Origin: Conexivisphaerales archaeon
GTDB lineage: Archaea; Thermoproteota; Nitrososphaeria; Conexivisphaerales; DTJL01
Direction of reading: 5' to 3'
DNA length: 64,000 nucleotides
Assembly: GCA_038728585.1 (NCBI GenBank)
Contig: JAVYTR010000003.1
Span: 124,001 to 188,000 of the forward strand
Shown: one piece after another, positions 9,491 through 18,201 of the stretch
Position numbering within the stretch: the stretch's first letter is position 1
How the letters are laid out: each line of letters starts with the position of its first letter
The notes under the pieces: generated by a model
What the model saw: only the letters and a program-made list of their open reading frames with translations
Told to the model about the DNA's origin: nothing
Databases searched by the model: none
Program-made: the position numbers and the translations under genes

Positions 9491-9498
9491 TTTAAATA
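9491..9498 (+). promoter_or_regulatory. TATA box of tatA
   Basis: TTTAAATA lies about 20 nt upstream of the TTG start codon at 9514, so the tatA message is predicted to be leaderless. Confidence 0.6.
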
Positions 9499-9513
9499 CG
9501 TCTCCAAGCTAAG

Positions 9514-9804
9514 TTGCAAAGACCTACGTTGTTCGAAAGCGTTTGGGACTGGATAATAGTTATCCTGGTAGCCCTGCTCCTATTTGGTGGCGCTTCGAAG
9601 GTTCCGCAGCTGGCAAGAGCTTTCGGAAGGGCTGTAGGTGAATTCAGGAAGGGACAGATGGAGGTAGAGAGGGAGCTGAGAAGCCTGCAGGAGGGAGGCG
9701 CAGGCACACAGCTACAGACAGAAGAAGAGAAAAAAAGAAGGATCGCTGAGCTGCAGAAGGAACTCGACCAACTGAGAGCTCAGGATTCACAGAACGGAAA
9801 GTGA
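9514..9804 (+). CDS. tatA: Sec-independent translocase protein TatA
   Basis: 96 aa, pore-forming subunit for export of folded proteins across the cytoplasmic membrane. Residues about 10-28 form the single transmembrane helix (WDWIIVILVALLLFGG), followed by the FG hinge (LFGGASKVPQLARAFG) and an amphipathic helix with GRAVGEFRKG. The charged C-terminal tail (about 50-96) is a predicted coiled coil. Start is TTG at 9514. tatC follows 56 nt later, giving a minimal two-gene Tat system; no separate tatB is seen, which is normal for archaea. Confidence 0.95.
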   Translation: MQRPTLFESVWDWIIVILVALLLFGGASKVPQLARAFGRAVGEFRKGQMEVERELRSLQEGGAGTQLQTEEEKKRRIAELQKELDQLRAQDSQNGK

Positions 9805-9860
9805 ATAGCTGCAAAAGGCTATATTCAGCAAGTGGCATCTGAAGTGGAACCTGATAGCGC

Positions 9861-10694
9861 ATGGTTAGTATGCAGGATATTGAAACAGGCCTTAAGGAGC
9901 TACCTTTCCTCAGTCATCTCTCTGAGCTGATAAAAAGATTAGTAAGGTCGCTAATAGTCTTCTTCGCCTTTTTCGCCTTCTTCTTCGTCTTCAAGCCCTC
10001 CTGGATAAACTACGCAGGCTTAGCAATACCGTATCCTGTGCCGAGCCTTTTCGAGAGCTTCAGTACAGAAACCTTCTTCGCGATGAAGAAGTACATTCTG
10101 CCACAGCAGATGCTTCTGATAAACGTCAACACATTCGACACTTTCCTTTCTGTTGCCTATATAGCGATGGCTCTGGCTGCAATATGCTCACTTCCATTCT
10201 GGATATACGAAGCAAGCGCCTTCCTGGGTCCAGCCCTTAAGCCGAACGAAAAGAGGGCAGTGAAGTTGGTTCTTGTGCCAGCCACTCTGCTCTTCGTGGC
10301 AGGAGCCTTCTTCTCTTACTCCGTTGTGCTTCCATTTCTCTTCAGGTTTCTTTACTACTTTTCTGTGAGTACAGGGGTTGAGCCTACGATAAGCGTCCTG
10401 ACGTTCGTGACTATAAGCATAGCATACACGATCGCGCTCGGTCTGGCTTTTGAAACGCCGGTCATAATGGTTGGTCTTACATATGCAGGAATAGTCTCTT
10501 ACTCAACCTGGCTCAGGTACTGGAGGTTTGCTGTGCTCGGAGCGTTCATAGTGGCTCTGATAATATCTCCCGGCACCACAGGTGGTATAATGGAGATAAC
10601 GATAGGTCTGATGCTGTCAGGCCTTTACTTCGCTGGAGCTATCATATCCAGAGCCGTCCAAAGAAAGAAGGTAAGATATGAAGACCTTGTATAG
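9861..10694 (+). CDS. tatC: Sec-independent translocase protein TatC
   Basis: 277 aa, receptor subunit of the Tat translocon. The family N-terminus FLSHLSELIKRLVRSLIVF is present (conserved SHL.EL with the following basic residue). Six transmembrane helices can be traced, at about 25-45, 95-120, 130-155, 175-195, 205-222 and 232-252. The conserved FE..P motif appears as AFETPVIMVG. Cytosolic Glu near residues 13-20 would read the twin-arginine signal. Start ATG at 9861 or 9870. It pairs with tatA upstream. Rieske or copper proteins of the respiratory chain are plausible clients, but this is inference. Confidence 0.96.
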   Translation: MVSMQDIETGLKELPFLSHLSELIKRLVRSLIVFFAFFAFFFVFKPSWINYAGLAIPYPVPSLFESFSTETFFAMKKYILPQQMLLINVNTFDTFLSVAYIAMALAAICSLPFWIYEASAFLGPALKPNEKRAVKLVLVPATLLFVAGAFFSYSVVLPFLFRFLYYFSVSTGVEPTISVLTFVTISIAYTIALGLAFETPVIMVGLTYAGIVSYSTWLRYWRFAVLGAFIVALIISPGTTGGIMEITIGLMLSGLYFAGAIISRAVQRKKVRYEDLV

Positions 10695-10733
10695 CATTCC
10701 ATCTCTTTTGATATCAAGCCTCTTGCATCAGAT

Positions 10734-11312
10734 TTAGGCGAAGGAAAGTACTGCATCCAGCTCGTTTATGGTCAACAAGTAAACTCCTGCCGCCTTCATC
10801 TTAGAAACGGCAGAATCAGAATCACTTTCGTTTATTCCCTTCACTGCATCGCCCAGCAAGAAGACCTTGAAGCCGTTCTTCAATCCATCCATAGCGGTTG
10901 AGAAGACGCAGTACTCTGTAGCAACCCCTGCTATGAAGATGTTTGTGACATTCTCCTTTCTCAGCTTCAGTGCAAGGTCAGTTCCCTGAAAACCAGAATA
11001 TGCTTCCTCATTAGGCTTCATAGCTTTTGATATAACTTCTGTCTCATCTGGGAACCTCAGCTTGTTGAAAAAAGCTGCCCCCTCGGTGAATCTGATGCAG
11101 TGGGGAGGCCATGGACCACCTCTTTCCCTGAACGATATATGGTCAGGAGGGTGCCAGTCTCTCGTCGCATAGATAGGGAGATGGTTGTTATGGAATATCT
11201 CCATGTACCTGTTTATGACAGGCACTATAGATGTTGAGCCGGGGACCGCTAAAACACCTCCATCCATGAAATCGTTCTGCATGTCTACGACTAAGAGAGC
11301 TGACCTAGCCAT
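10734..11312 (-). CDS. pncA: Nicotinamidase (isochorismatase fold)
   Basis: 192 aa from the ATG at 11312. The enzyme hydrolyses nicotinamide to nicotinate in NAD salvage. The catalytic triad is visible: Asp10 (LVVDMQNDF), Lys96 (ISKAMKPNEEAYSGF) and Cys135 (GVATEYCVFSTAMDG). Metal ligands Asp52, His54 and His58 (RDWHPPDHISF) identify nicotinamidase rather than other isochorismatase-fold hydrolases. An upstream in-frame ATG at 11384 would add a hydrophobic, basic 24-residue leader that is absent from the family, so the internal start is preferred; ATG at 11315 is equally possible. Confidence 0.9.
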   Translation of the reverse strand: MARSALLVVDMQNDFMDGGVLAVPGSTSIVPVINRYMEIFHNNHLPIYATRDWHPPDHISFRERGGPWPPHCIRFTEGAAFFNKLRFPDETEVISKAMKPNEEAYSGFQGTDLALKLRKENVTNIFIAGVATEYCVFSTAMDGLKNGFKVFLLGDAVKGINESDSDSAVSKMKAAGVYLLTINELDAVLSFA

Positions 11313-11448
11313 CATAACAAATAATAAGGCACAAATTGAAAAGCATTTCTTTAAAAAAGAGAAGAATCGATGAAGAAGATGCAATTATCTTTTGGGCAAA
11401 CCAATGCTAAAATCTTTAATAGTTTGTCAAACCGTAGCGGTGTGACGA

Positions 11449-12660
11449 TTGAACAAAGAAGACAGTCCGTTCAATACAAACATACTAGTGCTTGGCCTCT
11501 CTTCAATGGTTTCTACTTTCTGCCTGAGCCTCTGGCAGGGGTATCTGCCGATCTATTTTTCAGGGATGGGTTACCAGAAATGGGAGATAGGCATACTTTA
11601 CACCCTGGCTGCAGTTGCTGTAGTTGCAGCGTTTTTCGTCTCCGGCTGGTTGGGGGACAGATATGGGAGGAAGACAATGATAGTATGGAGCACAGTCGGC
11701 CTTGCCATAGCTTCATCTCTTCTTTCTTTCCCGCTGACGGCAGCTCTTGTGACAGGCTTTCTGCTTTACAACTGGTCAACGACTGCGCTCCAACCCAACT
11801 TCAGAGCGATGATAACAGATTCTGTGAGTAAGGGCTACCGTGGCAGAGCTCTTGGAATATTCAACTCCATGGCAGTCGCTCTTGCCTCTGTCGCTATACT
11901 TCTGTCGGGCCTTTACGTAAATTCAACCGACGCAAGACAATATGCGGAGAAGCTGCCTGTGCTCTTTACGCTCAGTGCAGTGGTCATAGCTATAGTAGCT
12001 GTAAGCAGGCAGGCAGGTCTGTTTGAAACATTCAGAGGAATGTCAAGGGGATTCAAAAGCATAGTTACGGACAACATAAGCCCGATAACCGTTGACAAGC
12101 TTAGACTTCTTACTATAGCGTATATGGTGCATGATGCTGGACTTAGTTTAGTTCTTTTCCTGATCCCCATATATGCGGTGGAATACCTAGGAATGCCTTC
12201 CTCCGTACTCGGTCTGATGCTTGCTTTAAATTACTTCATAACCCTACTTCTGCAGGCCCCATTCGGTAAGCTGGCTGATAGCTGGGGGAGGACCAAGGTA
12301 ATAACGCTGAGCTTTTTTATCGAAGCTGTTGCAATCGGTAGTCTCATACTTGTTCGAAATCCGCTTTACCTCTTGCTTGTGTATGGGATATGGGTTGCTG
12401 TAGGCCAGCTCGACGCACCAGCTGAAGGGGCACTTCTGGCTGACCTTTCCCCTCAGGACAGGAGAGGCGCTGTAATGGGAGGGTTCGGCGGAATAACAAC
12501 GCTTGCGGCGATACCTGCACCGACTCTTGGGGGAGGGCTTGTTACTGTCTTCCCGTCGCTCGTGGACGGCTATGGCCTGCCATTTTTGGTATCTTTTGTC
12601 GTTCTTCTCGCATCTGCAATAATGATCCTTTACTACAGAAACAAGGTCTATTCTGGATAA
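11449..12660 (+). CDS. MFS transporter
   Basis: 403 aa, twelve predicted transmembrane helices, plasma-membrane secondary transporter. The family loop 2-3 motif is clear as GWLGDRYGRKTMIVW (about residue 66-80), and its repeat in the second half is GKLADSWGRTKVI. Substrate cannot be assigned; the sequence belongs to the drug/sugar-phosphate-like MFS_1 group. Start is TTG at 11449 (GGTGTGA just upstream); a TATA-like ATCTTTAAT lies at about 11411-11419. It is divergent from pncA. Confidence 0.9.
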   Translation: MNKEDSPFNTNILVLGLSSMVSTFCLSLWQGYLPIYFSGMGYQKWEIGILYTLAAVAVVAAFFVSGWLGDRYGRKTMIVWSTVGLAIASSLLSFPLTAALVTGFLLYNWSTTALQPNFRAMITDSVSKGYRGRALGIFNSMAVALASVAILLSGLYVNSTDARQYAEKLPVLFTLSAVVIAIVAVSRQAGLFETFRGMSRGFKSIVTDNISPITVDKLRLLTIAYMVHDAGLSLVLFLIPIYAVEYLGMPSSVLGLMLALNYFITLLLQAPFGKLADSWGRTKVITLSFFIEAVAIGSLILVRNPLYLLLVYGIWVAVGQLDAPAEGALLADLSPQDRRGAVMGGFGGITTLAAIPAPTLGGGLVTVFPSLVDGYGLPFLVSFVVLLASAIMILYYRNKVYSG

Positions 12661-12835
12661 AAAAGCGTCCTCTGACATCATTTAAAGCGTAGCAGAAAGT
12701 TACAGTTTCTGTTCGACTGAAGAAATAAGAACAGGTTCATAAAGAAAATAGTTATGCTGGAACTCTACTGCATTGTTGTAATAACAAACCAAAATCTAAG
12801 CAGCCCCAATCTGCAACACCTTTCGCTGAACAAAC

Positions 12836-13006
12836 TCATATCAAGCCCGTTGATTTATCAAAGTAAAGCTCTGTATACCCGCAGGCTGAACAGATGTATG
12901 CTGTGAACAGATAGCCTTTGCCACCGTATCCGAATTTACCGTACATGGATAGCTTCTCTTCTTTGAATTTTGAGCTTCCACATTTGACACAGCTAGAAGG
13001 AGGCAT
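12836..13006 (-). CDS. Small zinc-ribbon protein, 56 aa
   Basis: Found by reading the bases between the MFS gene and the insertion element. ATG at 13006 to TGA at 12836; the product begins MPPSSCVKCGSSKFKEEKLS. Two CxxC knuckles (Cys6/Cys9 CVKC and Cys39/Cys42 CSAC) are about 30 residues apart, the layout of small nucleic-acid-binding zinc ribbons. TTTTATAAG at 13031-13039 (reverse strand) is centred 29 nt upstream of the ATG, so the mRNA should be leaderless. Exact role unknown. Confidence 0.8.
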   Translation of the reverse strand: MPPSSCVKCGSSKFKEEKLSMYGKFGYGGKGYLFTAYICSACGYTELYFDKSTGLI

Positions 13007-13055
13007 ATATGCAAAATTAAGGAAGCCGGCTTATAAAAGTAACCGTTTCTCTAAA

Positions 13056-13075
13056 CGTGTATTTTAGTGTACACG
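13056..13075 (-). repeat. Inverted repeat near the 3' end of the IS607-type element
   Basis: CGTGTA (13056-13061) and TACACG (13070-13075) form a perfect 6-bp stem with an 8-nt loop, 75-95 nt downstream of the tnpB stop. Further short stems lie between here and the stop (CCTGC at 13129-13133 with GCAGG at 13143-13147). The position fits the structured right end or guide-RNA scaffold of a TnpB element, but the element boundary is not proven. Confidence 0.35.
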
Positions 13076-13150
13076 CCCAGATTCGGCGCGCTGGCAGCAT
13101 CGGTCCAGCCTGCTCTCTCTGCATCAGGCCTGCTGGGAGTGTGCAGGTAT

Positions 13151-14341
13151 TCACTCCTCATCTGCTGCCAGGAGGCACACGCACTCACGGCAAACGGTTG
13201 GCCGCAAAGGCGCATACCACGACAGAGTATAGCCAACGAGGCCAGCCTGTCTCTCTCTGTCATAGTCCACGCCACATTTAGAGCACCTGCTCACCGCCCA
13301 CGCTGGGTGCTTCAGCCTTCCACCACCGCAGACGGGACACTTCGATGAGGTCCCACGTGGGCTCACGTAGATGGTGCGATTTCTAGATTTGTACTCCACC
13401 ATCGACTGGTAGAGCCGGTAAGGCCACCTGTTAAGATACGTCCTCAGCTTCCTGCTCTTCTTCGCTCCCCTGCTAGTCCTCCTTATCCCCTTCAGGTCCT
13501 CGAAGATGAAGGATGCGCCGGGGTTCTCCCTCACCATCTTCGTAGAGAGTTTGTGGAGTGCATCTCTGACCCTGTCCCTCTGCCTCCCTCTAGTCTCCTT
13601 CAGCTTCCTCATTCTCTTCTGAGGATTCTTCAAGTGGAGCTGTAACGCCCTCCTTCTCCTTGAGAAGTCATTCTGTATCCGGACGATATGACTGAGAGGC
13701 TCTGTCTTCACCGCTTCGAGGGCAGAAGGCCTCCCATCCCTGGGAGCAGACATGGTAGAATCAACGCTCTTGAAGTTCAGGTCCTGTGCCACGAATTTCT
13801 TCCCGAGAGGCTTGTTCTTCATTTCTTCCCCGACCACGAACGTCAGGCAGACCTTCCTGTCTGTGATGAGCAGCTCTGCTACTCTCCCCTTCGAGTACTC
13901 CCCATAATGCTTGTTGGTGGCGTTGACAGGGAGCCAGACATACCTGTTTGGCTGGAGTGTTATCCTGACCTGCCCGTCGATGATCCTGAACAGCTCTGAA
14001 TCTATCCTCATCGCCAGCTTCTTCACTTGGGGTATCCTCAACTCACCTTGGTTGTTCTTCCTGTAGGACCTCAGCATAGCTACTGCAGCCCTGCAGACAG
14101 GGTTGACGTGGTGTCTGGCGTATCCGTACCTGGAGTAGAACCAGTCACGAACCTCCCTCCTCAGCTGGATGGGAGACGGGATCCTGCGTTTCTCGTTTGC
14201 GATAGCATCTCTGTATGCCACCTGTAGAGCATACCTGACCGCTTCCTGCATGTCTGTGAGGTACCGTAGTATTTCGCATGGCTGCTCCTGTCGCCAGACG
14301 ATAGTCCTCTTATCTCCAGTAGACTTCCATGGGTGGCTCAC
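13151..14341 (-). CDS. tnpB: TnpB (OrfB) RNA-guided nuclease of an IS607-type element
   Basis: 396 aa, uninterrupted. RuvC-like catalytic residues are present: Asp187 (AQDLNFKSVD), Glu281 (FIFEDLKGIRR) and Asp361 (DYDRERQAG, aligning with the DRDxNAA block). The zinc finger has Cys335/Cys338 (CPVC) and Cys353/Cys356 (CSKC). The N-terminal half has the usual REC/wedge composition. TnpB proteins are RNA-guided DNA endonucleases whose guide RNA overlaps the 3' end of the gene. Start is GTG at 14341, overlapping the tnpA stop by 4 nt (GTGA). The upstream tnpA is broken, so this copy cannot move by itself. Confidence 0.92.
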   Translation of the reverse strand: MSHPWKSTGDKRTIVWRQEQPCEILRYLTDMQEAVRYALQVAYRDAIANEKRRIPSPIQLRREVRDWFYSRYGYARHHVNPVCRAAVAMLRSYRKNNQGELRIPQVKKLAMRIDSELFRIIDGQVRITLQPNRYVWLPVNATNKHYGEYSKGRVAELLITDRKVCLTFVVGEEMKNKPLGKKFVAQDLNFKSVDSTMSAPRDGRPSALEAVKTEPLSHIVRIQNDFSRRRRALQLHLKNPQKRMRKLKETRGRQRDRVRDALHKLSTKMVRENPGASFIFEDLKGIRRTSRGAKKSRKLRTYLNRWPYRLYQSMVEYKSRNRTIYVSPRGTSSKCPVCGGGRLKHPAWAVSRCSKCGVDYDRERQAGLVGYTLSWYAPLRPTVCRECVCLLAADEE

Positions 14342-14939
14342 GGAGATAGCATCAACTCCTTGATGCTCTGCAGTAGTCTCTTTATCTTGTGGCTCCTCAT
14401 CTCATAGAGCTTGGCAGAGAAGGACGTGATGATTGCGATCATATCACGCACCTGCTCCTCCTGTAGAGACATGACCTCTCTGCTATTAAAGACCACTATC
14501 TCTTTACCATACTTGGCTCACAACCATTACGGGAGGTCGAACCCGAACATAGCTAGCCTATCCTCATAGGTAACTTAAATCCTGGAGACCCTCCTGTCGA
14601 GCATGTCTTTGAGCAGCCTGAGCAAGCCTTTCCTCCTGAAGTTCAACCCAGACTTGACATTTGAGTAGACCTACTCTCCTGCAGTCTTGCTCTTCAACAC
14701 CTCGATCTGTTTATCCAAATCTGACTTCTGGTTATGCGAAGAAACTCTTGCATAGATGGTCTCCTTCCGTCTCTCTGCGATGTTCATGACACGCCTGATC
14801 TCCGATTCAGGCACCCTCCTCCTTCCAGTCGAAAGCCTGATGCATCTGGTCTTTCCTTCTCTCTGTCCCAGACCTGTATTGTAATAGTCGTCACTCCAAG
14901 TATCTTTCCTGCATTTCTTGGGCTGTAAACTGGTTCCAA
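14338..14939 (-). pseudogene. tnpA: Degraded IS607-type serine recombinase (TnpA)
   Basis: Reading the reverse strand from TTG 14939 gives EPVYSPRNAGKILGVTT, a MerR-like helix-turn-helix, then VWDRE. A frameshift follows, after which the frame continues with TRCIRLSTGRRRVPESEIRR and the resolvase block TIYARVSSHNQKSDLDKQ with its catalytic Ser. After that come in-frame stops (within E*VYSN, RI*VTYEDRLA and twice near GFDLP*WL*AKYG), then clear homology resumes (EIVVFNSREVMSLQEEQVRD) to the natural stop overlapping tnpB. One frameshift plus four stops make it non-functional. Total length, about 200 codons, is normal for the family. Confidence 0.88.
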
Positions 14940-15065
14940 TAGAACATTCTGTAAGGGATATACATGTTAATATACATCATTCAATAGCAGTCAGATGCCC
15001 CTCATACAGATTTCTCAGGAAGGAAGTGTTTCAGAACTTCTGTTGCTTTGATGTGCGTTTCTGTC

Positions 15066-15632
15066 CTACCTTTTACCCAATTGACCCCCTATGTAAGACC
15101 TGACAGTACTTATGGTGTTGAATAAAGACTCCTTCGCGATTTTGTTTCCTCTTAGCGCCGCAGCAGGGTGGTATGTTGGAAAGACCTTTACGCTGATATC
15201 TTCATATCTCCACTCGAAAGGCGTCAGCTTCAAAGACTTTGAATCCTCGAAGAATTGAAGCGCTGTGAGACCCAATGTGATTATTGCATTTGGCTTTACG
15301 ATTCTTATCTGTTCGAAGAGATAATCTCTGCAAGCTGAGACCTCACCTGACCTTGGCCTCCTGTTGTTTGGAGGTCTGCACTTGACTATGTTTGTTATGA
15401 AGACGTCATCCCTACTGAGCGATGCCTTTTGCAACGCTTGGTCGAGAAGTGACCCAGCCCTTCCCACGAAAGGCCTCCCCTTTTCGTCCTCGTTTCTGCC
15501 AGGCGCCTCACCTATCATCATTATCCTTGCGTCTGCAGGACCTTCCCCTGGCACTGCATTCTTCCTGGAATTGCAAAGAGCACATCTTCTGCAGACCTTT
15601 ATTTCCTCTGCCAGGTCATTTAAGCTCTTCAT
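15066..15632 (-). CDS. udg: Type-4 uracil-DNA glycosylase
   Basis: 188 aa, removes uracil from deaminated DNA, important at high temperature. [4Fe-4S] ligands are Cys14, Cys17 (VCRRC), Cys85 (VKCRPPNNRRP) and Cys101 (ACRDYL). The active-site block GEAPGRNEDEKGRPFVGRAG and the C-terminal YHPAAALRG motif are typical of family 4. Its 5' end overlaps the 3' end of the JAMM peptidase gene by 17 nt, implying translational coupling. Confidence 0.96.
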   Translation of the reverse strand: MKSLNDLAEEIKVCRRCALCNSRKNAVPGEGPADARIMMIGEAPGRNEDEKGRPFVGRAGSLLDQALQKASLSRDDVFITNIVKCRPPNNRRPRSGEVSACRDYLFEQIRIVKPNAIITLGLTALQFFEDSKSLKLTPFEWRYEDISVKVFPTYHPAAALRGNKIAKESLFNTISTVRSYIGGQLGKR

Positions 15633-16005
15633 CTGTTACACTCCAGTTCATACTGTTTCCTTTTGAATCGAATGCAGCTATGTCTTCAGGACCTTCGTAG
15701 GGAAAACCGGAAATCAGCATGTATCTTCCGTACGGATGAAGCAGATCTGCATGACTAGGTAATTTGACTCCGGATGGGTGTGAGTGGGCTGTAGCCATTA
15801 TTGTGAAATCTATCGGCAGATGAAGCGGATTGTACGTTGCTGAGTGCCAGTTCGAATATGTAAAAGGCGGGAAGACTGCCTGATAAAGTATGATATCCTT
15901 TCCTTTTTTCTTTCCTCTCAGGAGAAGAAGCATTTCATCGGGATGTTTCTCCTTGGAGTAGCTCAATATCGAGTCGACAAGCTGCCTGGTGAGAAAGAGT
16001 CCCAA
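15616..16005 (-). CDS. JAMM/MPN+ metalloprotease domain protein
   Basis: 129 aa, single JAB/MPN domain. The zinc motif is complete: Glu24 (HPDEMLLLL), His74-Ser-His76 (AHSHPSG), Ser84 and Asp87 (HxH-x10-D). Archaeal stand-alone JAMM proteins cleave isopeptide-type bonds of SAMP/ubiquitin-like modifiers or act on ThiS/MoaD-like sulfur carriers. Start is TTG at 16005 with GAGGT about 7 nt upstream. Overlap with udg suggests joint expression; whether the two act together is unknown. Confidence 0.9.
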   Translation of the reverse strand: MGLFLTRQLVDSILSYSKEKHPDEMLLLLRGKKKGKDIILYQAVFPPFTYSNWHSATYNPLHLPIDFTIMATAHSHPSGVKLPSHADLLHPYGRYMLISGFPYEGPEDIAAFDSKGNSMNWSVTDEELK

Positions 16006-16494
16006 ATTTAACTACCTCACATCTGTTGAGCAGTCAGCAAGAATCGTATTTTATTCTTATCTGTTTATACAACCTGCTAAGGCAGAAGAAGAAAAAGAAG
16101 ACGTCCTCTATGAAGTTGCGGTAGAACTCGAAGCCAAACATCTGCCTATGGAAGAGAGTTAACTTCTCTTCTTTGTTTGTTCAACACACATGATACCCAG
16201 TCACGCTATTCTCTGATGCATGGGCAGATAGCAGTATCAGCTCCATCGAACGAGATAAGCATTCTAGGGTCCGTAAGTTAACAGATAATGGACTGTTTGA
16301 AACATGCATCACCTAATTATCAACGTGATCTTGTTATCTGCCTTATCAGCACCTTAAGACCCAGACTCAATCTTGCGCTTATCTCCTTTCTCTAAGTCTG
16401 AAGTAACTTTCTCGTCTTTCTTGAAAAATTATTCGGAAAAGATTTATATTCTTTGAATATAGGGTTTTTGCGATTTAGGAGGAGTTGATACTAT
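16006..16494. other. Intergenic region upstream of the thermosome gene
   Basis: About 490 nt. The last 60 nt hold the thermosome promoter and ribosome-binding site. A coding-like stretch without ATG, GTG or upstream TTG start ends at 16162 (contains EEEKEDVLYEVAVELE) and may be a gene remnant. No RNA gene seen. Confidence 0.5.
16436..16484 (+). promoter_or_regulatory. Thermosome promoter and Shine-Dalgarno sequence
   Basis: CGGAAAAG (BRE-like purine run, 16435-16442) is followed by TTTATATT (16443-16450), giving a predicted start near 16470-16475. AGGAGGAG at 16477-16484 is an unusually strong ribosome-binding site 10 nt before the ATG, so this highly expressed gene has a leadered mRNA, unlike most genes here. 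Confidence 0.7.
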
Positions 16495-18141
16495 ATGTCT
16501 GTGTCACCATCACAACCAATACTTATACTGAAGGAAGGTTCCACTGAGACAAAGGGGCGTGAAGCCCTCCGGAACAACCTGGAAGCTGCGAGAGTCGTAG
16601 CAGAACTCGTAAAGACTTCGCTGGGACCCAGAGGAATGGACAAGATGCTTGTCGACAGCCTCGGTGATGTTACCATAACAAACGACGGAGCAACGATGCT
16701 GAAACAGCTCGATGTTCAACATCCAGCTGCAAAGATGATGGTAGAGATAAGCAAGGCAACAGACAGCGAAGTAGGGGATGGAACAACCAGCGCTGTGGTG
16801 CTGTCAGGTGCTCTGCTAGACAAGGCCGAAGAACTACTCGACAAGGACGTCCATCCAACCCTTATAGTTGATGGTTACCAGGCAGCAGCCGAAAAGGCTT
16901 TAACACTTCTTGACGAAATAGCTACAAAGGTAGACCCAACAGATAAGGTCTGGCTGAAGAAGATAGCTAAAACCAGCCTTGCCTCAAAGATAGTATCGCA
17001 GGACAGTGAGCAACTGAGCGAGTTAGTCGTCGATGCACTTACTCAGGTAGCAGAAAAGGTCGGCCAGAAGTACAAAGTAGACGTAGACAACGTTAAGGTA
17101 GAGAAGAAGCCAGGAAGGTCGCTCAGCGAAACGAGCCTTGTCAAGGGAATAGTTGTCGACAAGGAAGTTGTTCACGCCGCGATGCCGAAGAGGGTCGAAA
17201 AGGCCAAAATAGCTCTGATAAACGCTCCTTTGGAAATAGAGAAGACAGAGATAAGCGCCGAAATAAGGATAAACGACCCTGCTCAGATGAAGGCATTCCT
17301 GGATGAGGAATCAAGGATGCTGAAGAGCATGGTTGACAAGATCTCTGCTGCTGGAGCAAACGTTGTGTTCTGCCAGAAGGGGATAGATGACATAGCACAG
17401 CACTATCTTGCAAAGGCAGGAATCCTGGCTGTAAGAAGGGTAAAGGAGAGCGACATGGCGAGGCTTGCAAAGTCTACTGGAGGAAGAATCGTTACAAACC
17501 TTGATGACCTCACACCGAACGACCTCGGCCAGGCTGCGCTCGTCGAAGAGAGAAAGATTGAAGAAGACAAGTGGGTCTTTGTTGAAGGGGCAAAGAATCC
17601 AAAGGCAGTAACAATCCTGATCAGGGGCGGCTCGCAAAGGGTTGTTGACGAAGCCGAGAGGGCTGTTCACGACGCTGTAATGGTTGTAAAAGACGTGATG
17701 GAGAACCCGAAGGTTGTTGTAGGTGGAGGAGCCGTAGAGTCTGAGCTATCACACAGGATAAGAGAGTGGGCACACACCCTTTCAGGCAGGGAACAGCTTG
17801 CAGCGCTGGCCTTCGCAGATTCACTTGAAACAATACCGCTAACTCTAGCCGTGAATGCGGGTATGGACCCGATAGACACCCAAGTAGAGCTGAGGGCAGC
17901 GCACGGCAAAGGCTCAATAACCACAGGAGTAAACGTGCTAGCTGGCAAGGTTGGAGACCTAGCCAAGGAAGAGATCTACGAGCCTGCTGCGGTCAAGACG
18001 CAGATAATCAAGGCAGCGACCGAGGCTGCTGTGATGATTCTGAGAATAGATGATGTCATCGCAGCAAAGAGCACTTCTAAGGAGTCAGGGAAGGGCGGAA
18101 GGGAAGGAGAAGGCAGCCCCGGCGGAATGGAAGGTTACTGA
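16495..18141 (+). CDS. ths: Thermosome subunit (group II chaperonin)
   Basis: 548 aa, ATP-dependent cytosolic protein-folding ring subunit. N-terminal [20 protein letters not shown] and [20 protein letters not shown] are the TCP-1 signatures. The ATP-binding loop [13 protein letters not shown] and the catalytic [12 protein letters not shown] are present, as is the C-terminal equatorial [17 protein letters not shown]. The tail is Gly-rich (GSPGGMEGY), as in TACK and other archaeal subunits. Full length. One strong promoter. Convergent with the thioredoxin gene. Confidence 0.98.
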   Translation: MSVSPSQPILILKEGSTETKGREALRNNLEAARVVAELVKTSLGPRGMDKMLVDSLGDVTITNDGATMLKQLDVQHPAAKMMVEISKATDSEVGDGTTSAVVLSGALLDKAEELLDKDVHPTLIVDGYQAAAEKALTLLDEIATKVDPTDKVWLKKIAKTSLASKIVSQDSEQLSELVVDALTQVAEKVGQKYKVDVDNVKVEKKPGRSLSETSLVKGIVVDKEVVHAAMPKRVEKAKIALINAPLEIEKTEISAEIRINDPAQMKAFLDEESRMLKSMVDKISAAGANVVFCQKGIDDIAQHYLAKAGILAVRRVKESDMARLAKSTGGRIVTNLDDLTPNDLGQAALVEERKIEEDKWVFVEGAKNPKAVTILIRGGSQRVVDEAERAVHDAVMVVKDVMENPKVVVGGGAVESELSHRIREWAHTLSGREQLAALAFADSLETIPLTLAVNAGMDPIDTQVELRAAHGKGSITTGVNVLAGKVGDLAKEEIYEPAAVKTQIIKAATEAAVMILRIDDVIAAKSTSKESGKGGREGEGSPGGMEGY

Positions 18142-18186
18142 GCTCTGAGTGAGAGCGATAGTCCCGAATTCTTCAGATAATTTTGA

Positions 18187-18201
18187 CTTTAAAATTTTTT
18201 A
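18187..18201. terminator. T-rich termination region shared by ths and the thioredoxin gene
   Basis: TTTAAAATTTTTT lies between the two convergent genes, giving an oligo-T tract for the plus strand (six T at 18195-18200) and A-rich to T-rich content on the other strand. Archaeal terminators are T-tracts, so the assignment is plausible but not tested. Confidence 0.45.

Larger units (their letters stand above)
13040..14960 (-). mobile_element. IS607-family element remnant (dead tnpA, intact tnpB)
   Basis: The tnpA pseudogene and tnpB run in the canonical IS607 order with a 4-nt overlap. The ends are not precisely defined: IS607 elements lack long terminal inverted repeats and target duplications. 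The right end must lie between the tnpB stop (13151) and the promoter of the zinc-ribbon gene (about 13031-13039); the left end lies between 14939 and 15065. No second copy occurs in the window. Confidence 0.75.

Noticed and set aside
11370-11831. 153-codon plus-strand frame at the start of the MFS gene
   Set aside because: Overlaps the clearly coding MFS frame; Ser/Cys-rich shadow product without homology.
16022-16162. Coding-like frame ending at 16162 (contains EEEKEDVLYEVAVELE)
   Set aside because: No ATG, GTG or TTG start in frame upstream apart from a late ATG, and no promoter fits; may be a remnant.
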